64,000 nucleotides of DNA from Candidatus Schekmanbacteria bacterium (GCA_016188575.1 JACPHN010000061.1:1-64000), one strand, 5' to 3'; numbered from the stretch's first letter, positions 1 to 10,928 are shown. Translations and numbers: made by a program. The notes: generated from the sequence alone by a model not told the origin.

Positions 1-288
1 GCAGATCGGCGGTCCTGCCTCGCACTCGCCGCTCGCTCCCCTCGCCGGGAAGCTCATGCAGACCTGGCGCCCCTCGAAGAGCCAGACGTCCGCGCCCGCG
101 ATCGGCGTCTGGGTGCCGGCCTCGACCAGCTTGCCGGCGAGCTTCATCTTCATCTTCCAAGTTTGCTCCGCGCGCGCCGGATCGGCAGCCCACGCCAGCA
201 GCAACGTGGCCCCGGCCCCCGCCGCCGCTGCCGCCAGTCCCCAGCTCCGCATCGTACCTGGCATCCTGCTCATTCCTACCGTCGTCAT
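1..288 (-). CDS. Small exported protein, C-terminus beyond the window
   Basis: Ninety-six codons are visible and the 3' end lies off the window. The start is ATG at 288, chosen because it overlaps the TGA of the upstream gene (ATGA) and has GGAGGAG about 8 nt before it; in-frame ATGs at 273, 264 and 252 are alternatives. The N-terminus is a signal peptide: a hydrophobic Ala/Gly/Leu core ending near AWAADPARA, followed by a mature part that starts with Lys-rich text (KMKMKLAGKL). The visible mature part (AGKLVEAGTQTPIAGADVWLFEG) reads like a carboxypeptidase-regulatory or Ig-like beta-sandwich, but that is inference. Last visible member of the exported-protein operon. Confidence 0.7.
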   Translation of the reverse strand, partial: MTTVGMSRMPGTMRSWGLAAAAAGAGATLLLAWAADPARAEQTWKMKMKLAGKLVEAGTQTPIAGADVWLFEGRQVCMSFPARGASGECEAGPPIC

Positions 289-3200
289 CCTCGTCTCCTC
301 CGCCACCATGCCGCCACGCTGACCGCCAACCCGACCAGCAGCGCCGCCGAAGCGGGCGCCAGCGGCACGGGTAACCGCGGAACCGCGATCGCCGCCGACA
401 TCGCCGGCGGCCCGGCGAACCCCAGGGCGTTTCGCGCTCGCGCCACGAGCCGATACGACCGCCCCATCTCCCAATCGACTTGGTCCACCTCCGCCTCCGT
501 GGACCCGCCGAAGCTCTGCTCCGGCAACACCTCGGCGAGCGACCCGTCGGCCTCGACGCGCAACACGGCCGCGAGATACGTCGCCGGTCCCGCGTCGCCG
601 GCGTCCGCCGGCCAGCTCGCCGCGAGCCCCGCCCAGGGATTCCCCGCGTCGACCCAATCCACCGCGAGCTCCGGCGCCAGCGGCACCGCCCAGAATGCCG
701 AGGAGGTGTCGTTGGCGGCCGATCCGTCCAGCGTCGCCTCGCCGGGGGTCACCGTCGCGGTCAGCTCGCGCGCCGCCGCGTCGACCGGTAGCGCCAGCTC
801 GACCTGCCAGGAAGCGGTCTCGCCGGAGGCCAGCGCCGGCACCGGGAGGCGCGCCAGCTCCTCTTCGCCGCCGCCGTCCGCCGCCAGCGCCATCGCCAAC
901 ACCAGCTCCGCCGCTTCCGCGTCTCCGGCCCCGGCGTTGTGCACCGCGAGCACGGCGGCCGCGCTCTCCGACACCGCGCCGCCGGCGGCGAAGGCCGGCG
1001 CCGAAACCGCGAGCGACACCGACAGGTCCGGGAGCGCCGTGCCGTAGCGCAGGATCAGCGTACGCTCCTCGCGGTGCGACCCGGAGACGAACACGATCCG
1101 CAGCAGGTGCTCGCCGGGGGCCAGCGCCGGCAGGTCAAGCGCGATCTCCTGCTCGCCCTCGCCGCTGACCGCGGCGGTCGCCAGGAGCGCGTCGCCTTCC
1201 CAGACCTCGACGGTGCCGCTGCCATGGACGATCGCCTCCACCAGCACCCGCACCGCCTCGGTGGCGAGCGGGTAGTCCGCCAGCTCCAGCGCCGCCGAAA
1301 TCGGCGTGATCCCAATGAGGTCCACGATCTCCTCGCCGGTGGTGAGCAGCACTCCCGAACCGGTGATGACCTGGTAGACGACGCGGTGCGGCCCGGCGGC
1401 GCCGGTCTCGGGCATCGCGAAGACCAGGGTTTCCTCGACGGGCACCTCCTCCCCGCCGCTCGGGATCGCAAACGGTTGGTCCTCGACAACCGCGAAGGTC
1501 GGCCCGCCCGGTGCCTGTACCCACGCGTGCAAGGCGGCATCGGCGACCGCGGCGCTCGAAACGAAGAGCAGGCGCATCTCCACCCGGTCGCCGGGAGCGT
1601 AGCTCGACCCGGCGGCGCGGCGCGCGGCGGGCGATGCCAGCGCCGATGCGGATTCGCGATCGGATTCCTGGCGCTCCACCCGCAAGTAAGTTCCGGCGAC
1701 ATCGAAGGGCCAGGCCCCGCTCGCCGTCCCGCCCGCCGGGAAGCCGAGCTCGTACGCCACTCCGTAGGTTCCCTGTGGGAAGTCGGCCGGCACGGGGATC
1801 GCTTCGGTGGTGGCCGCGGATCCGGACAGGCTCCCGGACACGGTTTCTCCGAAGGCCGCGAGCGTGTAGGTCGTGCCGGCCTCGGCCTCGACGCGCACGG
1901 AGAGCTCACCGCCGGGCGCGACGACGTCCGTGAGCGCGCGCACGCTCCACCCCTCCGCCGTTGCGGCGCGGATCGGCAGCGTGCCCAGCCACAGCGCGCG
2001 GCCGTCCGGGAAGTGGACGCCGTAGGCGATGCGCTCCTCGGTCAGCTCGCCGAGCGGTACCGCCAGGACCGCCTCGGCCGCGGCGCCGCCACCCGCGATC
2101 GCGCTGGACACCGCCGTTGTCCCGTACTGCGCCCGGGCCACGACGTCCGGCAGCACCCCGCCGGCGTCGGCGGTCAGCGCCAGCGTTACCACCGCGCTCT
2201 CGCCCGCGGTGTAGGCGGCCTGGTCGAGGCTGGCGACCACGGTCAACCCGGAGCTCACCACCTCGACGGCGACGGTCCCCTGGCGCAGCAGCGGCCCACC
2301 GGCGACCGCCAGCTCGTAGAACCCGTGGTAGGTGCCGGGCGGCATATCGGCGGGGAACAGGAGCTCCACGGACACCTCCGCGGTCTCCCCCGGAGCGACG
2401 GCGGCCCGTCCCTCCTGGGTGCCGGCCTCGTCGATGGTCACTGTGGCGACCAGCTCGGCGCCGCGGTCGCCTCGGTTCTCGGCGGCAAAGGTCAGCGCGA
2501 GCGGTGCTTCCGGCGTCGCGACCGCCGCGTCCGGAACCTGCGTCACCCGCAGCGCCGCGTCGCTGATCTCGTAGCTCAAGGAGGCCGTGGCCACCGTGTC
2601 ACCGGTGGTGTCGAAGACCGTGACGGGGAAGGTCACGAGGTCGTCGGGCTGCTCCGCGAGGTCGATCGGAATGCCGATGGACACGGCGTCACCGGTGGCG
2701 AGCGGTCCTACTTCCTCGGCGTGCACCAGCTCGCCGCCGCTCGTTCGCACCTCCACGCGCCCGGTGCAGGGCTCGGTCCCGAGAGAGGTGATGCCGAGGC
2801 GCGCCGTGGCCGCGCCGGGGGTACGGGCACAGGTCTCGCAGACGGTCTCCGCTTCGAGCGCCACCGAGCGGCGCGGTCGGACGAGCAGCACCTTGCCCGC
2901 CAGCGCACTCGGAAAATAGGCGTCGCCGCCGCCCGCTTCGAGATGCCAGCTCAGCGCGTAGTCGGCGGCCGGCGCCGGCACCGTCACGGTCGTCCGCTCG
3001 ACCTCGCCCGGGCTCATCGTCATGGCCCGCGACGCCGCGAATTTCGCGCCTCCGGCCAGGTCCGTGAGCTTCGCGACGAGCGCGAAGTCACAGTGGCGGC
3101 GGAGGCAAGTCAGCTCGACCGGCAGGCTTACGCCTTCGTCGCCTGGCAGCAGCGGCGCGAAGTCGTCGGGGAAAAAGCTCACCCAGGCGACAAAGAACGG

Positions 3201-3560
3201 CGCGAGCTCCAGGTCGTAATCGGCGGCGAAATCGCCCGAAAACGCGAAATGGTAGGCGCGCTCCTGGAACAGCTCGTCGGTCAGCGACACGAGCTGCGCT
3301 TCTCCGGCGGGCACGGTGATCGTCCGACTTCCCGCTCCGGTGGTGGCGAGGTCGTAGGCGAGCGAGGTGCTGCCCGCCACGTCGCCGCGGTTGGTGACGA
3401 GAAAGTCGATGGTGAACGGACCCGGCGCGTCGATCGTCGGGGCCTCGAGCTGCACTGCGAGGTCCGCGGCGGCACCGGCGGGAGCGTCACCTCCGGCGCC
3501 GGCGGCGACGCCCAGCAACACCGACAGGACGGCGATCCCGATCCGCGAGCTGCTGGTCAT
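285..3560 (-). CDS. Large exported Ig/CARDB-like repeat protein with C-terminal sorting tail
   Basis: About 1091 residues. The start at 3560 overlaps the preceding stop (ATGA), so it is preferred over an upstream in-frame codon at 3623. MTSSSRIGIAVLSVLLGVAAG is a signal peptide. The rest is a chain of roughly 100-residue beta-sandwich units resembling CARDB/COG1361 domains, with recurring phrases such as FLVTNRGDVAGS, LTFAAENRGDRG and LAVHNAGAGDAEA. The end combines Val-Pro-Leu-Ala-Pro, a 19-residue hydrophobic stretch and Trp-Trp-Arg-Arg-Arg-Arg-Gly, the layout of PEP-CTERM/MYXO-CTERM sorting tails. I infer a cell-surface structural or adhesive protein. Coupled upstream to the 3557-6238 gene and downstream to the gene at 288; no catalytic motif was seen. 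Confidence 0.8.
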   Translation of the reverse strand: MTSSSRIGIAVLSVLLGVAAGAGGDAPAGAAADLAVQLEAPTIDAPGPFTIDFLVTNRGDVAGSTSLAYDLATTGAGSRTITVPAGEAQLVSLTDELFQERAYHFAFSGDFAADYDLELAPFFVAWVSFFPDDFAPLLPGDEGVSLPVELTCLRRHCDFALVAKLTDLAGGAKFAASRAMTMSPGEVERTTVTVPAPAADYALSWHLEAGGGDAYFPSALAGKVLLVRPRRSVALEAETVCETCARTPGAATARLGITSLGTEPCTGRVEVRTSGGELVHAEEVGPLATGDAVSIGIPIDLAEQPDDLVTFPVTVFDTTGDTVATASLSYEISDAALRVTQVPDAAVATPEAPLALTFAAENRGDRGAELVATVTIDEAGTQEGRAAVAPGETAEVSVELLFPADMPPGTYHGFYELAVAGGPLLRQGTVAVEVVSSGLTVVASLDQAAYTAGESAVVTLALTADAGGVLPDVVARAQYGTTAVSSAIAGGGAAAEAVLAVPLGELTEERIAYGVHFPDGRALWLGTLPIRAATAEGWSVRALTDVVAPGGELSVRVEAEAGTTYTLAAFGETVSGSLSGSAATTEAIPVPADFPQGTYGVAYELGFPAGGTASGAWPFDVAGTYLRVERQESDRESASALASPAARRAAGSSYAPGDRVEMRLLFVSSAAVADAALHAWVQAPGGPTFAVVEDQPFAIPSGGEEVPVEETLVFAMPETGAAGPHRVVYQVITGSGVLLTTGEEIVDLIGITPISAALELADYPLATEAVRVLVEAIVHGSGTVEVWEGDALLATAAVSGEGEQEIALDLPALAPGEHLLRIVFVSGSHREERTLILRYGTALPDLSVSLAVSAPAFAAGGAVSESAAAVLAVHNAGAGDAEAAELVLAMALAADGGGEEELARLPVPALASGETASWQVELALPVDAAARELTATVTPGEATLDGSAANDTSSAFWAVPLAPELAVDWVDAGNPWAGLAASWPADAGDAGPATYLAAVLRVEADGSLAEVLPEQSFGGSTEAEVDQVDWEMGRSYRLVARARNALGFAGPPAMSAAIAVPRLPVPLAPASAALLVGLAVSVAAWWRRRRG

Positions 3561-6238
3561 TGTACCGTCACCTCCACAAAGAAGTGCCCTCCCGGGCGCG
3601 CGACCCGAAAGAGCAAGAAGCACGTTCCCGGGCTACATCCGCTCGGCGGGGTCAGCGCGACCGTCTCAACGGCGCCGGCCGCGAGCGAACCGGTGCGCGC
3701 GCCGCTGGCCGCCTCGGCACCGGCCGCGTCGTAGAAGGTCCAGGACGCGTCGTAGCTCCCGGAAGTGCTGCCGAGATTGGTGAGCTCCACCGCGAACGGC
3801 GCCCCCGCGGCAACCGCCGCGGCCACGAGGCGCGGAACGATCGCTGGCGCATCCGCGGGAATGGCGCTCGCGAAGGTGCGGCCGATCCCGCCCGCCGCCG
3901 GCGCCACCGCAACCGAGATCGAGCGATCGAAGCCCGCGGGTAGTGCCGGATCGAGCGCAAAGGCGAAGGCGGTCTCGCCTGCCGCACCGGCTGCCGCCGC
4001 CACTTCCCCAGTCTCCGCGAACGACGCCCCGGGCGCGGCGAAGGTGACCGCGTAGACGCCGTCCACGTCTCCCGCATTGGCCACCGTCACGGTCGCGGCG
4101 ACGGGCTGACCGGGGACGTAACTTTGCTGGTCGAACCGGACCTTCGCGTCGGCGGCGACGACGAAACGGAAGGTCGCGGGGGGAACGTCCGCGGCGTCGC
4201 GCAGGTCCGCGGTGACCTCATAGGTGCCGAAGTCGCCCGCGCCGAGCGGCACGGCCACCGTAGCCTCGTGCGTCTGGCCCGGCAATAGCGCCGGAATGGC
4301 CTCTTCATAAGCCAGGAGCTGCTGCCCCGAGCCGTCCGCGGCGGTGACCAGCAGCGTGTCCGCTGGCACGACCCGGTCGCGCTGCGGAGCGATCGACACC
4401 GCGGCCGCCGGGCTTGCGGCGAAACTCGTGGCCGGGTCGAGAGTGAGCTGGGCGAAGCCGCGCTCGAGCGTTACCGATCGCGCCGTCCAGGCCAGCTTCG
4501 CGCCGCCGATGGTGCGAGTCGCGCGCGCCTCGATCGTCCATGGCCCGAGCGGTGCGTCCGCCGCGAAGGCCGCTACGGCCCGGGAAATGGTTTCGTTGGT
4601 TCGTGCCGCAACCACCAGCGGAATGTCCTCGCTTTGCAGCATCGCCCCCTGCGACCCGCGAATATCGTAGCGCAGAGTCCCGGTGAACGAGGAGAGCCCC
4701 ACGTTCTGCAGCTCGAGGTCGAGCGCGATCGACTCCCCGCGGGCGTAGACGTTCTTGTCGGTGAAGGCCGCGAGCGCGAGCTGCTCGGCGGTGACATAGA
4801 ACCCCTTGGACGCCGAGCCGACGTACTTGCCGCCTTGGCTGCAACGCAGGATCGCCCACCCTTGGTGGCGCACCGGGTTGCCGGTGGCCGTGGCAGTGGC
4901 CGTGCTCCCGGCAGACACCGTGTCATCGAATATCACGGTGCGGCTCGAATCGTTGTGCGCCAGGCCGTACTCACAGCGCAGGGCGAGCGGGACAGCGGAG
5001 CGGTTCATCAAAACCGCTGTGACCACGGGGCGGTCGTAGGGCGCGTAGTTTTCGCGGTCGAGCTGGACGGACAGGCCCAGGTCGGCGGGCGCCACCGGCG
5101 TCGGCGGCGTCTGGCGGACGAAGGCGGCGCGTCCACCGAGGCCAATGGCGTCGCTGTCGACATCGGCGAGCAGGACCCGAACCTCGTAAGCCCCGACCTC
5201 GCTGGCAGCCGGCACGTCCACGGCGAGGGCCGTGGCGCCGCCGGCGGGCAGCGCGAGCGGCGACCGGGACAGCTCTCGAGTCGCGCCATCGGGCGTCGAT
5301 AGCAGCACGACCGCGTGTGCGGCGTCAGTCGCCGAGGCGTTCACGACAGACAACGGCACGCTCCCGGCAGCGCCCGGGGTCAGCTCGAGCACCTCGGCCG
5401 CGAGCAGACCGATGCGCATCGCCGCGGCCAGCAAGTCCCGCTCGAGCGCGGTCGTCAGGCCAAACCCCGCTCCCCAATCGGAGAACGTGGTCGTCGCTAC
5501 CACCCAACCGGAGCCAACGGGGTAGGCAATCACCGCCGGCGCCCCGTTGGTCGTCCTCCTGAGCAGCACCGCGCCTGCCGTTGGCAGATGCGAGAAGTAC
5601 CCGTCCAGCGCGATGTCGACGGGGTTGGCGGTGACGCTGGCGAGCACCGGGTGCCACTCACCGACCTCGGCCGCGGCGGCGAAGCAGCTCTGATCCTCGG
5701 CCCAGCCGAAGCCGTCGAGCGGCGCGCTCCCGCCAGGCACGGGCAGGTAGGCCAGGTCCGCGCCCCGCTGCTGCGCCATCGCCACGAGCGTGCCGCCGGC
5801 ATCGACGTACGACTGCAGCATCGACACTACCGCGGGGGAAGACCCTACCTGCGCCAGGGCTCCGGAGGGCACGACGAGCGCTGACGCGGGGACCTCGGAA
5901 GCGGCGACGCCGGGAGCGACGCGGATGACGAGAAAACGCTCGCCGAGCACCTCGATCATGCTGCGCGCAGTCCCGGCGTCGAGCACCGCGACCGCGGGGC
6001 TCGCGGCACCCGCAGCGGTCCGCGCCGCGGCCACGAGCGCGGCGGCATCCACGCGGTCGTCAGGGTGATCGCGCCCCGGCCCGTCCGGGTCACACGGTAT
6101 CGGCGGCGGCGCCTCGCCCGGGCATTCGAGAAGCTCCCGCTCGCACGAGTCCGGCGGGATCGGACAGGTCAGCGCCGCCGGCAAAGTCGGAGCCAGCACG
6201 ACGAGCGCCGGAAGGAGCGCCGCCACGACGCGCCGCAT
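3557..6238 (-). CDS. Exported GATase-like plus Ig-repeat protein
   Basis: About 893 residues from ATG at 6238, which has GGGAGA about 6 nt upstream and opens a clear signal peptide (MRRVVAALLPALVVLAPTLP). Residues about 55-270 look like a glutamine-amidotransferase-fold domain: a strand-turn LVVPSGAL, then LQSYVDAGGTLVAMAQQRG, typical of DUF4350/ThuA-like or beta-galactosidase-trimerisation domains, with no obvious catalytic Cys nucleophile. Residues about 280-893 are several CARDB-like units (for example PVVTAVLMNRSAVPLAL and IALDLELQNVGLSSF). There is no sorting tail. No stop codon separates it from the propeller gene upstream, so the raw frame runs on from that gene; I call it separate because of its own ribosome site and signal peptide. 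It ends in an ATGA overlap with the next gene. Confidence 0.72.
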   Translation of the reverse strand: MRRVVAALLPALVVLAPTLPAALTCPIPPDSCERELLECPGEAPPPIPCDPDGPGRDHPDDRVDAAALVAAARTAAGAASPAVAVLDAGTARSMIEVLGERFLVIRVAPGVAASEVPASALVVPSGALAQVGSSPAVVSMLQSYVDAGGTLVAMAQQRGADLAYLPVPGGSAPLDGFGWAEDQSCFAAAAEVGEWHPVLASVTANPVDIALDGYFSHLPTAGAVLLRRTTNGAPAVIAYPVGSGWVVATTTFSDWGAGFGLTTALERDLLAAAMRIGLLAAEVLELTPGAAGSVPLSVVNASATDAAHAVVLLSTPDGATRELSRSPLALPAGGATALAVDVPAASEVGAYEVRVLLADVDSDAIGLGGRAAFVRQTPPTPVAPADLGLSVQLDRENYAPYDRPVVTAVLMNRSAVPLALRCEYGLAHNDSSRTVIFDDTVSAGSTATATATGNPVRHQGWAILRCSQGGKYVGSASKGFYVTAEQLALAAFTDKNVYARGESIALDLELQNVGLSSFTGTLRYDIRGSQGAMLQSEDIPLVVAARTNETISRAVAAFAADAPLGPWTIEARATRTIGGAKLAWTARSVTLERGFAQLTLDPATSFAASPAAAVSIAPQRDRVVPADTLLVTAADGSGQQLLAYEEAIPALLPGQTHEATVAVPLGAGDFGTYEVTADLRDAADVPPATFRFVVAADAKVRFDQQSYVPGQPVAATVTVANAGDVDGVYAVTFAAPGASFAETGEVAAAAGAAGETAFAFALDPALPAGFDRSISVAVAPAAGGIGRTFASAIPADAPAIVPRLVAAAVAAGAPFAVELTNLGSTSGSYDASWTFYDAAGAEAASGARTGSLAAGAVETVALTPPSGCSPGTCFLLFRVARPGGHFFVEVTVQ

Positions 6239-9200
6239 CCCTCGTCTCCCTGTTTCCACCGCCCATGCACCGCCGGCGCGACAGTGCCCCTCTCCGTCCC
6301 TCCCGCTTGCGGGCGGAGGTGAGTCTGTCCCTCCCCCCGCCGCGGGTGGAGGTAAGGTGAGGGGTCTTCGTGTTGCGCATCCCGCGCAGCTTGCAGTCGA
6401 CCAGGCGGTGGATTCAGGCCGCCGTCGCCTTGTCCGCACTCGCCGCCAGGGTGCGAGCAGCGACCCCGCCCCCGCGAATGCCAGCAGGGCCGCGGTGCCG
6501 GCAGGGGCCAGCAGCGGTACGGCGAGCCCGCCGTCGCTGCCCACCTCCACGACGAGCAGGCGTTCCTCGCTCCGGTCGCCCCAGTTACCCGCCCGGTCGC
6601 GCTCGCGCACGCGCCAGAAATGGCGGCCGTGCGACAGTGGCTCGGCGGCAGTGAAGCGCGGCTCGTCACGGATTGCCACCAGCTCCGCGATGGTGAACCC
6701 GGGCGTGTCGCCCACCTGGATCTCGTAGCGCGCATGGGCGGCTGGGGCGTCATCGATCTCCGATGACCGCCAGGAAAATGCCGGCCGCGAAGTCGCGAGG
6801 CGCGCCCCCGGAGCTGGCGCGAGCAGCTCCACCCGCGCAGGCGGCGCCGTGTCGATGGTGAAGCTGCGACTGGCGCTCCAGTCCGCCCACTGCCCGGCGC
6901 CGTTTCGCCACCGCACCCGCCACGAGTAGGCGTCGTCGGCGAGCGGCGTCCCCGGAGTCAACCGCTCCTCGCCGGAAACCGCGCTCGTCCCCCCGATTTG
7001 TGCTTCGTAAAGCGCGACGCCGCTCGGCGCCACCCCCGCCATCCAGGTGAGCTCCGGTTGCCCTGTCGCCAGGATGGCACCGTCATCGGGGGCGGTCAGC
7101 ACGATGGCCGCCGGCGGGGCGGTGTCTACCGCGAACGTCCAGATCTCGCTCCAGTCTCCGGCGTTGCCGGCGGCGTCGAGTGCCCGCGCGCGCCAGTAGT
7201 AGCTGCCGTCGGCCAGTGGCGAAGCCGGCGTCAGCGCCGTCGAGGTGGACCAACCTTCCACCACCGGCGCGGCGAAATCCGCGTTCGCGGCCACCGCGAA
7301 GCCGTAGAGCAGGATCCCGCTGGCGTCGGCCGTGGCGGCACACGCCAGCACCGGTGTCGGGTCGGTGATTGCGGCGCCGTTCGCGGGAGCCATCAGCGCG
7401 GTTGCCGGCGGAGCGGTCAGGTCGACGGTAAAATCCGATTCTCCCGCCGGGTTGGCGCCGAACGCCGCCCAGGCGCCGCTGAAGCCGAGCGCGTCCACCG
7501 CGCGCGCCTGCCACTGATACCCGCCCTCCGCGAGCCCGCCGAGGCTGACCGTGACCGGCACCCCCGCGGCGCCCGCGGGCGATGCGGCCGAGACCGTCCC
7601 GGCGAACGACGAAGCGGCCGCCGCCACTTCGATCTCCATGCGCACGCCGTCGCCGGCCGATGCCTGGGGGTAGGCGCCCTTGAAGACGATCGCCGCGCTG
7701 CCGGTAGCGCCGCCGAGCGGAATCACGGTGATGCCGTCGGCCTCGAATTGCCCGGCCCGCGCGTGCGGGTCGGGCAGCAGGTGATGCGCGCGAAAGTAGA
7801 CGGCGGCGCCCAACGACATCGGCATCTCGTCCAGCCAGGCCACGGCGGGGCCGCCGTCGGACAGCAGGCCCACGGTGGATGCGAACGATGCACCGCCGCC
7901 CACGCCCGGACCACGCGACATCGTCGCGCTGATGCCCCCGCCGGTCGCGGAACCATCGATCTCGACCCAGCTCGCGCCGTCCCAGCGTCGCAGATGGATG
8001 TCAAACTCCGTCACCGACCCGTTCAGCCACTCCTGCGACCAGGAGACTACGGGGAGGCCCTCGCCGTCGAGCACCAGCGAGGCTTCGCCCGACCAGCCGG
8101 CGGCGGCGCTGATGCCGCCCCCGCTCGCGGAGCCGCCGAGCTCCGCCCAGGATGCGCCGTCCCACCAGCGCAGGTAGATCTCCTCGTCGCCGCCGACCGT
8201 CTCCGTCCAGGCGACGAAGGCCCGACCTGCCGCGTCCAGCGCCACCGCCGGCGCCGCCGACGCGAAGCCCGTCGCGCTGATCCCACCGCCGCTCGCCGAG
8301 CCTCCCAGCTCTTCCCACGCCGTCCCGCTCCAGACGCGCGCGCGGATCTCGCCCACACCGGCGACTTCCTCCTCTTGCCAGACGACGATCGCGCTGCCGG
8401 CCGCATCGACCGCCAGCGCCGGCGCGGTCGAAGCCGAAGCGGTCGCGCTGATCCCACCCCCGCTCGCCGAGCCCGCCAGCTCGACCCATGCCGCACCGTC
8501 CCACCGCTTGACGTAGATCTCGGAGTTGCCGCTGCCATGGTCCTCCCAGGCCACCCACGGCCGTTCATCGCCATCGATCGCCAACGCCGGCGAGTAGGCG
8601 TCGCCGCTGGTGGCGCTCACCCCGCCCCCCATCGCGGATCCCCCCAGCTCCTGCCAGGTGCCGGCGGCGAAGGTCTTCAGGTAGATCTGGGACACGGCAC
8701 CGGGCGTGCTCGCCCAGGCCACGAACGGGTCACCTGCCCGGCCCGCGGCCACCGTCGGCTCGTACGCATGCGTCACCCCACCGCTTATCCCGCCCGAGGT
8801 CGCCGAGCCGGCGAGCTCGGCCCACTCCACGCCGTCCCACTGCCGGAGGTGCACGCTGTTGACGCCGCCGGCGTCCACGCGCCACGCGAGAATCGGCCTG
8901 TCGTCCGGGGCGACCGCCATCGTGCCCCCGCGCGCGCGGCCGCCGCCTGAGACCCCTTGCCCCGGCTCCGACGGACCCACCGCCTGCCACGCCGCCCCGT
9001 TCCAGCGCGCCAGAAACGTGCGCGTGTAGCTTCCCCATTCCGTCGTCCACGCCACCACGGGGCGGCCCGTGCGATCGTGAGCCAGCGCCGGCGCGTAGGA
9101 GCCTTCCGTCGTGTTGCTGATGCCGCCGCCCGTGGCCGAGCCGCCGAGCTCCAGCCAGCTCGTCCCGTCCCATTGCCGCGCGTGAATCTGCTCCGTGCCG

Positions 9201-10928
9201 TCGACGTCCTCGCTCCACGCTACCGTCGGCCCGCCCGCCCCGCTACCCGCGGTCATCGCCATGTCGTTGGCTCCCCACGGCGCCCCTGAGACCCCACCGC
9301 CGCTCGCCGAGCCCGCGAGCTCCTCCCAGCTCGCGCCGTTGTAGCGCAACAGGTACGCCTGCCCCGCACCCGCGCCATAGTCGACCCACGCGACCACCGG
9401 GGCTCCCGAAGCGTCGCAGGAGGTCGTGGACTGGTACGCCGCGGCGGAGCCGGGCCCGACACCGGCGCCGGATGCCGACCCCGCGAGCTCCTCCCAGCTC
9501 GCCCCGTCCCACCTCTTCAGGTAGACGTGACCGCCGCCCCCGTCGCTCTCGTCCCAGCTCACGAAAATGGCGCCACCGGCGTCGACCGCGAGCGCCGGCG
9601 CCGTGGAGCTGCCGGCGGTACTGCTGATGCCGCCGCCGGTCGCGGACCCGCCAAGCTCTTCCCAGGTCGCGCCGTTCCAGCGGCGCACGTAGATTTCCAT
9701 GTTGCCGCCGGCGTCCTCGGACCAGGCGACGAGCGGTCGATCCTCGCCATCGACGGCCACAGCCGGGGTCCGCGACATCGCGATGATCGCCCGTGCTCCC
9801 CACGAGGCCGAGCTGGCGAGATCTTCCCAGGCGGCGCCGTCCCAGCGGCGCACCTGAATCCGTGCCGCACCGAGGTCGGTCTCCGACCAGGCAACGACGG
9901 GGTATCCGCGGCTGTCGACCGCGAGGGTCGGATCCTCCGCCCGGTCGGCGTCGCCCGCGGCGAGGCCGCCGGTCGCCGACCCGCCGAGCTCGTTCCAGGC
10001 CTCACCGCTCCACGCTTTCAGGAAGATCTGGTCGGCGCCGCTCGTGTACTGCCGCCAGGCGACGACCGGTCGCTCGCTCGCGTCCACCGCGACCACCGGT
10101 TGCTCGGTCGCCCCGGACCCGTGGCTGACGCCGGCCTCGCGCGGCGCCGATCCCGCGAGCTCGATCCACGGATCGATCACCAGAGGAAATAGCGCGGTGG
10201 CCATGAATGCCGCGGAAACCCGCAGGACGATGGTGCCAGGTCGCCACTCGGGCGCGATCTCCTCGATGTTGCCGGTGGCGTCGATGGCGCGGGCGCCGTA
10301 GTAGGCGATCGTGCCGGGCCGTCGCCGGTCGGTGAACAGCAGCGCGTCCCGGTAGCGGCGCATGCTCGTCCAGCCGCGCGGGGCGCGCGGGCGCCTCACC
10401 ACCGGACCCGTCAGGTCGGTTTCGGCCGCCAGGACCAGCGACAGCTCGCCGTTGCCCGCGGGGCGCCTGGCGATCGTGAAGATCTGCTCCACGCGGCCGC
10501 CCGCGAGCAGGTAGCGCTCCTGGACCGCGCCGGGGTGCTCCGCGGCGAGCCCGCCGGAAACCGGCCGCCACTCGAGCTGCTCCGTCGGGGCCGTGACCCG
10601 AGACCGGGCGATCTCGAGGCGCTGCAATCTCGCGGCAAACCGGGCCCGGCACTGCTGCTCGCCGCGGCTACCACCGGCGGCCCCGCTCGCCGGAAACTCC
10701 AGCACCATGCCAGCCTTGTCGGGCAGCAGCCGCACGCTCTTCTCGGCGTCAGCGGGCGAAGATTGCGCGGTATCGGGCTGCGGGTCGCGGCCGCCGGCGC
10801 TTCTGGTCGCCAGGTCGGCGGTGTCCTGGCGGTGTGGAAAATTCACACTTGGGGGGGGGTAGAAAGGCCACCGCACCCACGGCGACGATCCCCGCGGCAA
10901 CAAGGATACCGATCGATCTGCTGTTCAC
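6239..10928 (-). CDS. Exported 14-blade propeller protein, frame broken in the signal peptide
   Basis: The natural start is GTG at 10928: GGAGGG lies 7 nt upstream and the first codons give a typical signal peptide (MNSRSIGILVAAGIVAVGAVAF). That frame meets nine C's (10851-10859); with eight, it would run into the long open frame, and the full span is divisible by three only after removing one base. After an N-terminal domain ending in LVIDP come 14 repeats of about 55 residues of the type W-x-E-L-G/A-G-S-A...PALAVD...VAW...IYLRRW, enough for two seven-bladed propellers. Four Fn3/Big-like domains (YYWRARALDAAGNAG) and a VPLLAPAG-hydrophobic-Arg tail follow. No stop occurs before the next gene's start at 6238. 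A surface-exposed binding role is inference. Confidence 0.7.
6290..6399. repeat. Dispersed GC-rich intergenic repeat, copy A
   Basis: The minus strand of 6349-6399 begins gactgcaagctgcgcggg and continues into a ...cacgaagacccc...cacctt block; almost the same text occurs at 54613-54660 and a diverged copy at 32093-32152. The adjoining part (6290-6325) carries CCGCTTGCGGG followed by a GGAGGTGA box, also found at 28196-28265. Here the element lies between two exported-protein genes and is open in their frame, so it is read through. Confidence 0.65.

Noticed and set aside
939-3734. Long open frame on the plus strand across the Ig-repeat gene
   Set aside because: It is the antisense shadow of the 285-3560 gene; the product is Arg/Gly-rich with no domain, and the minus-strand gene has a signal peptide and coupled starts.
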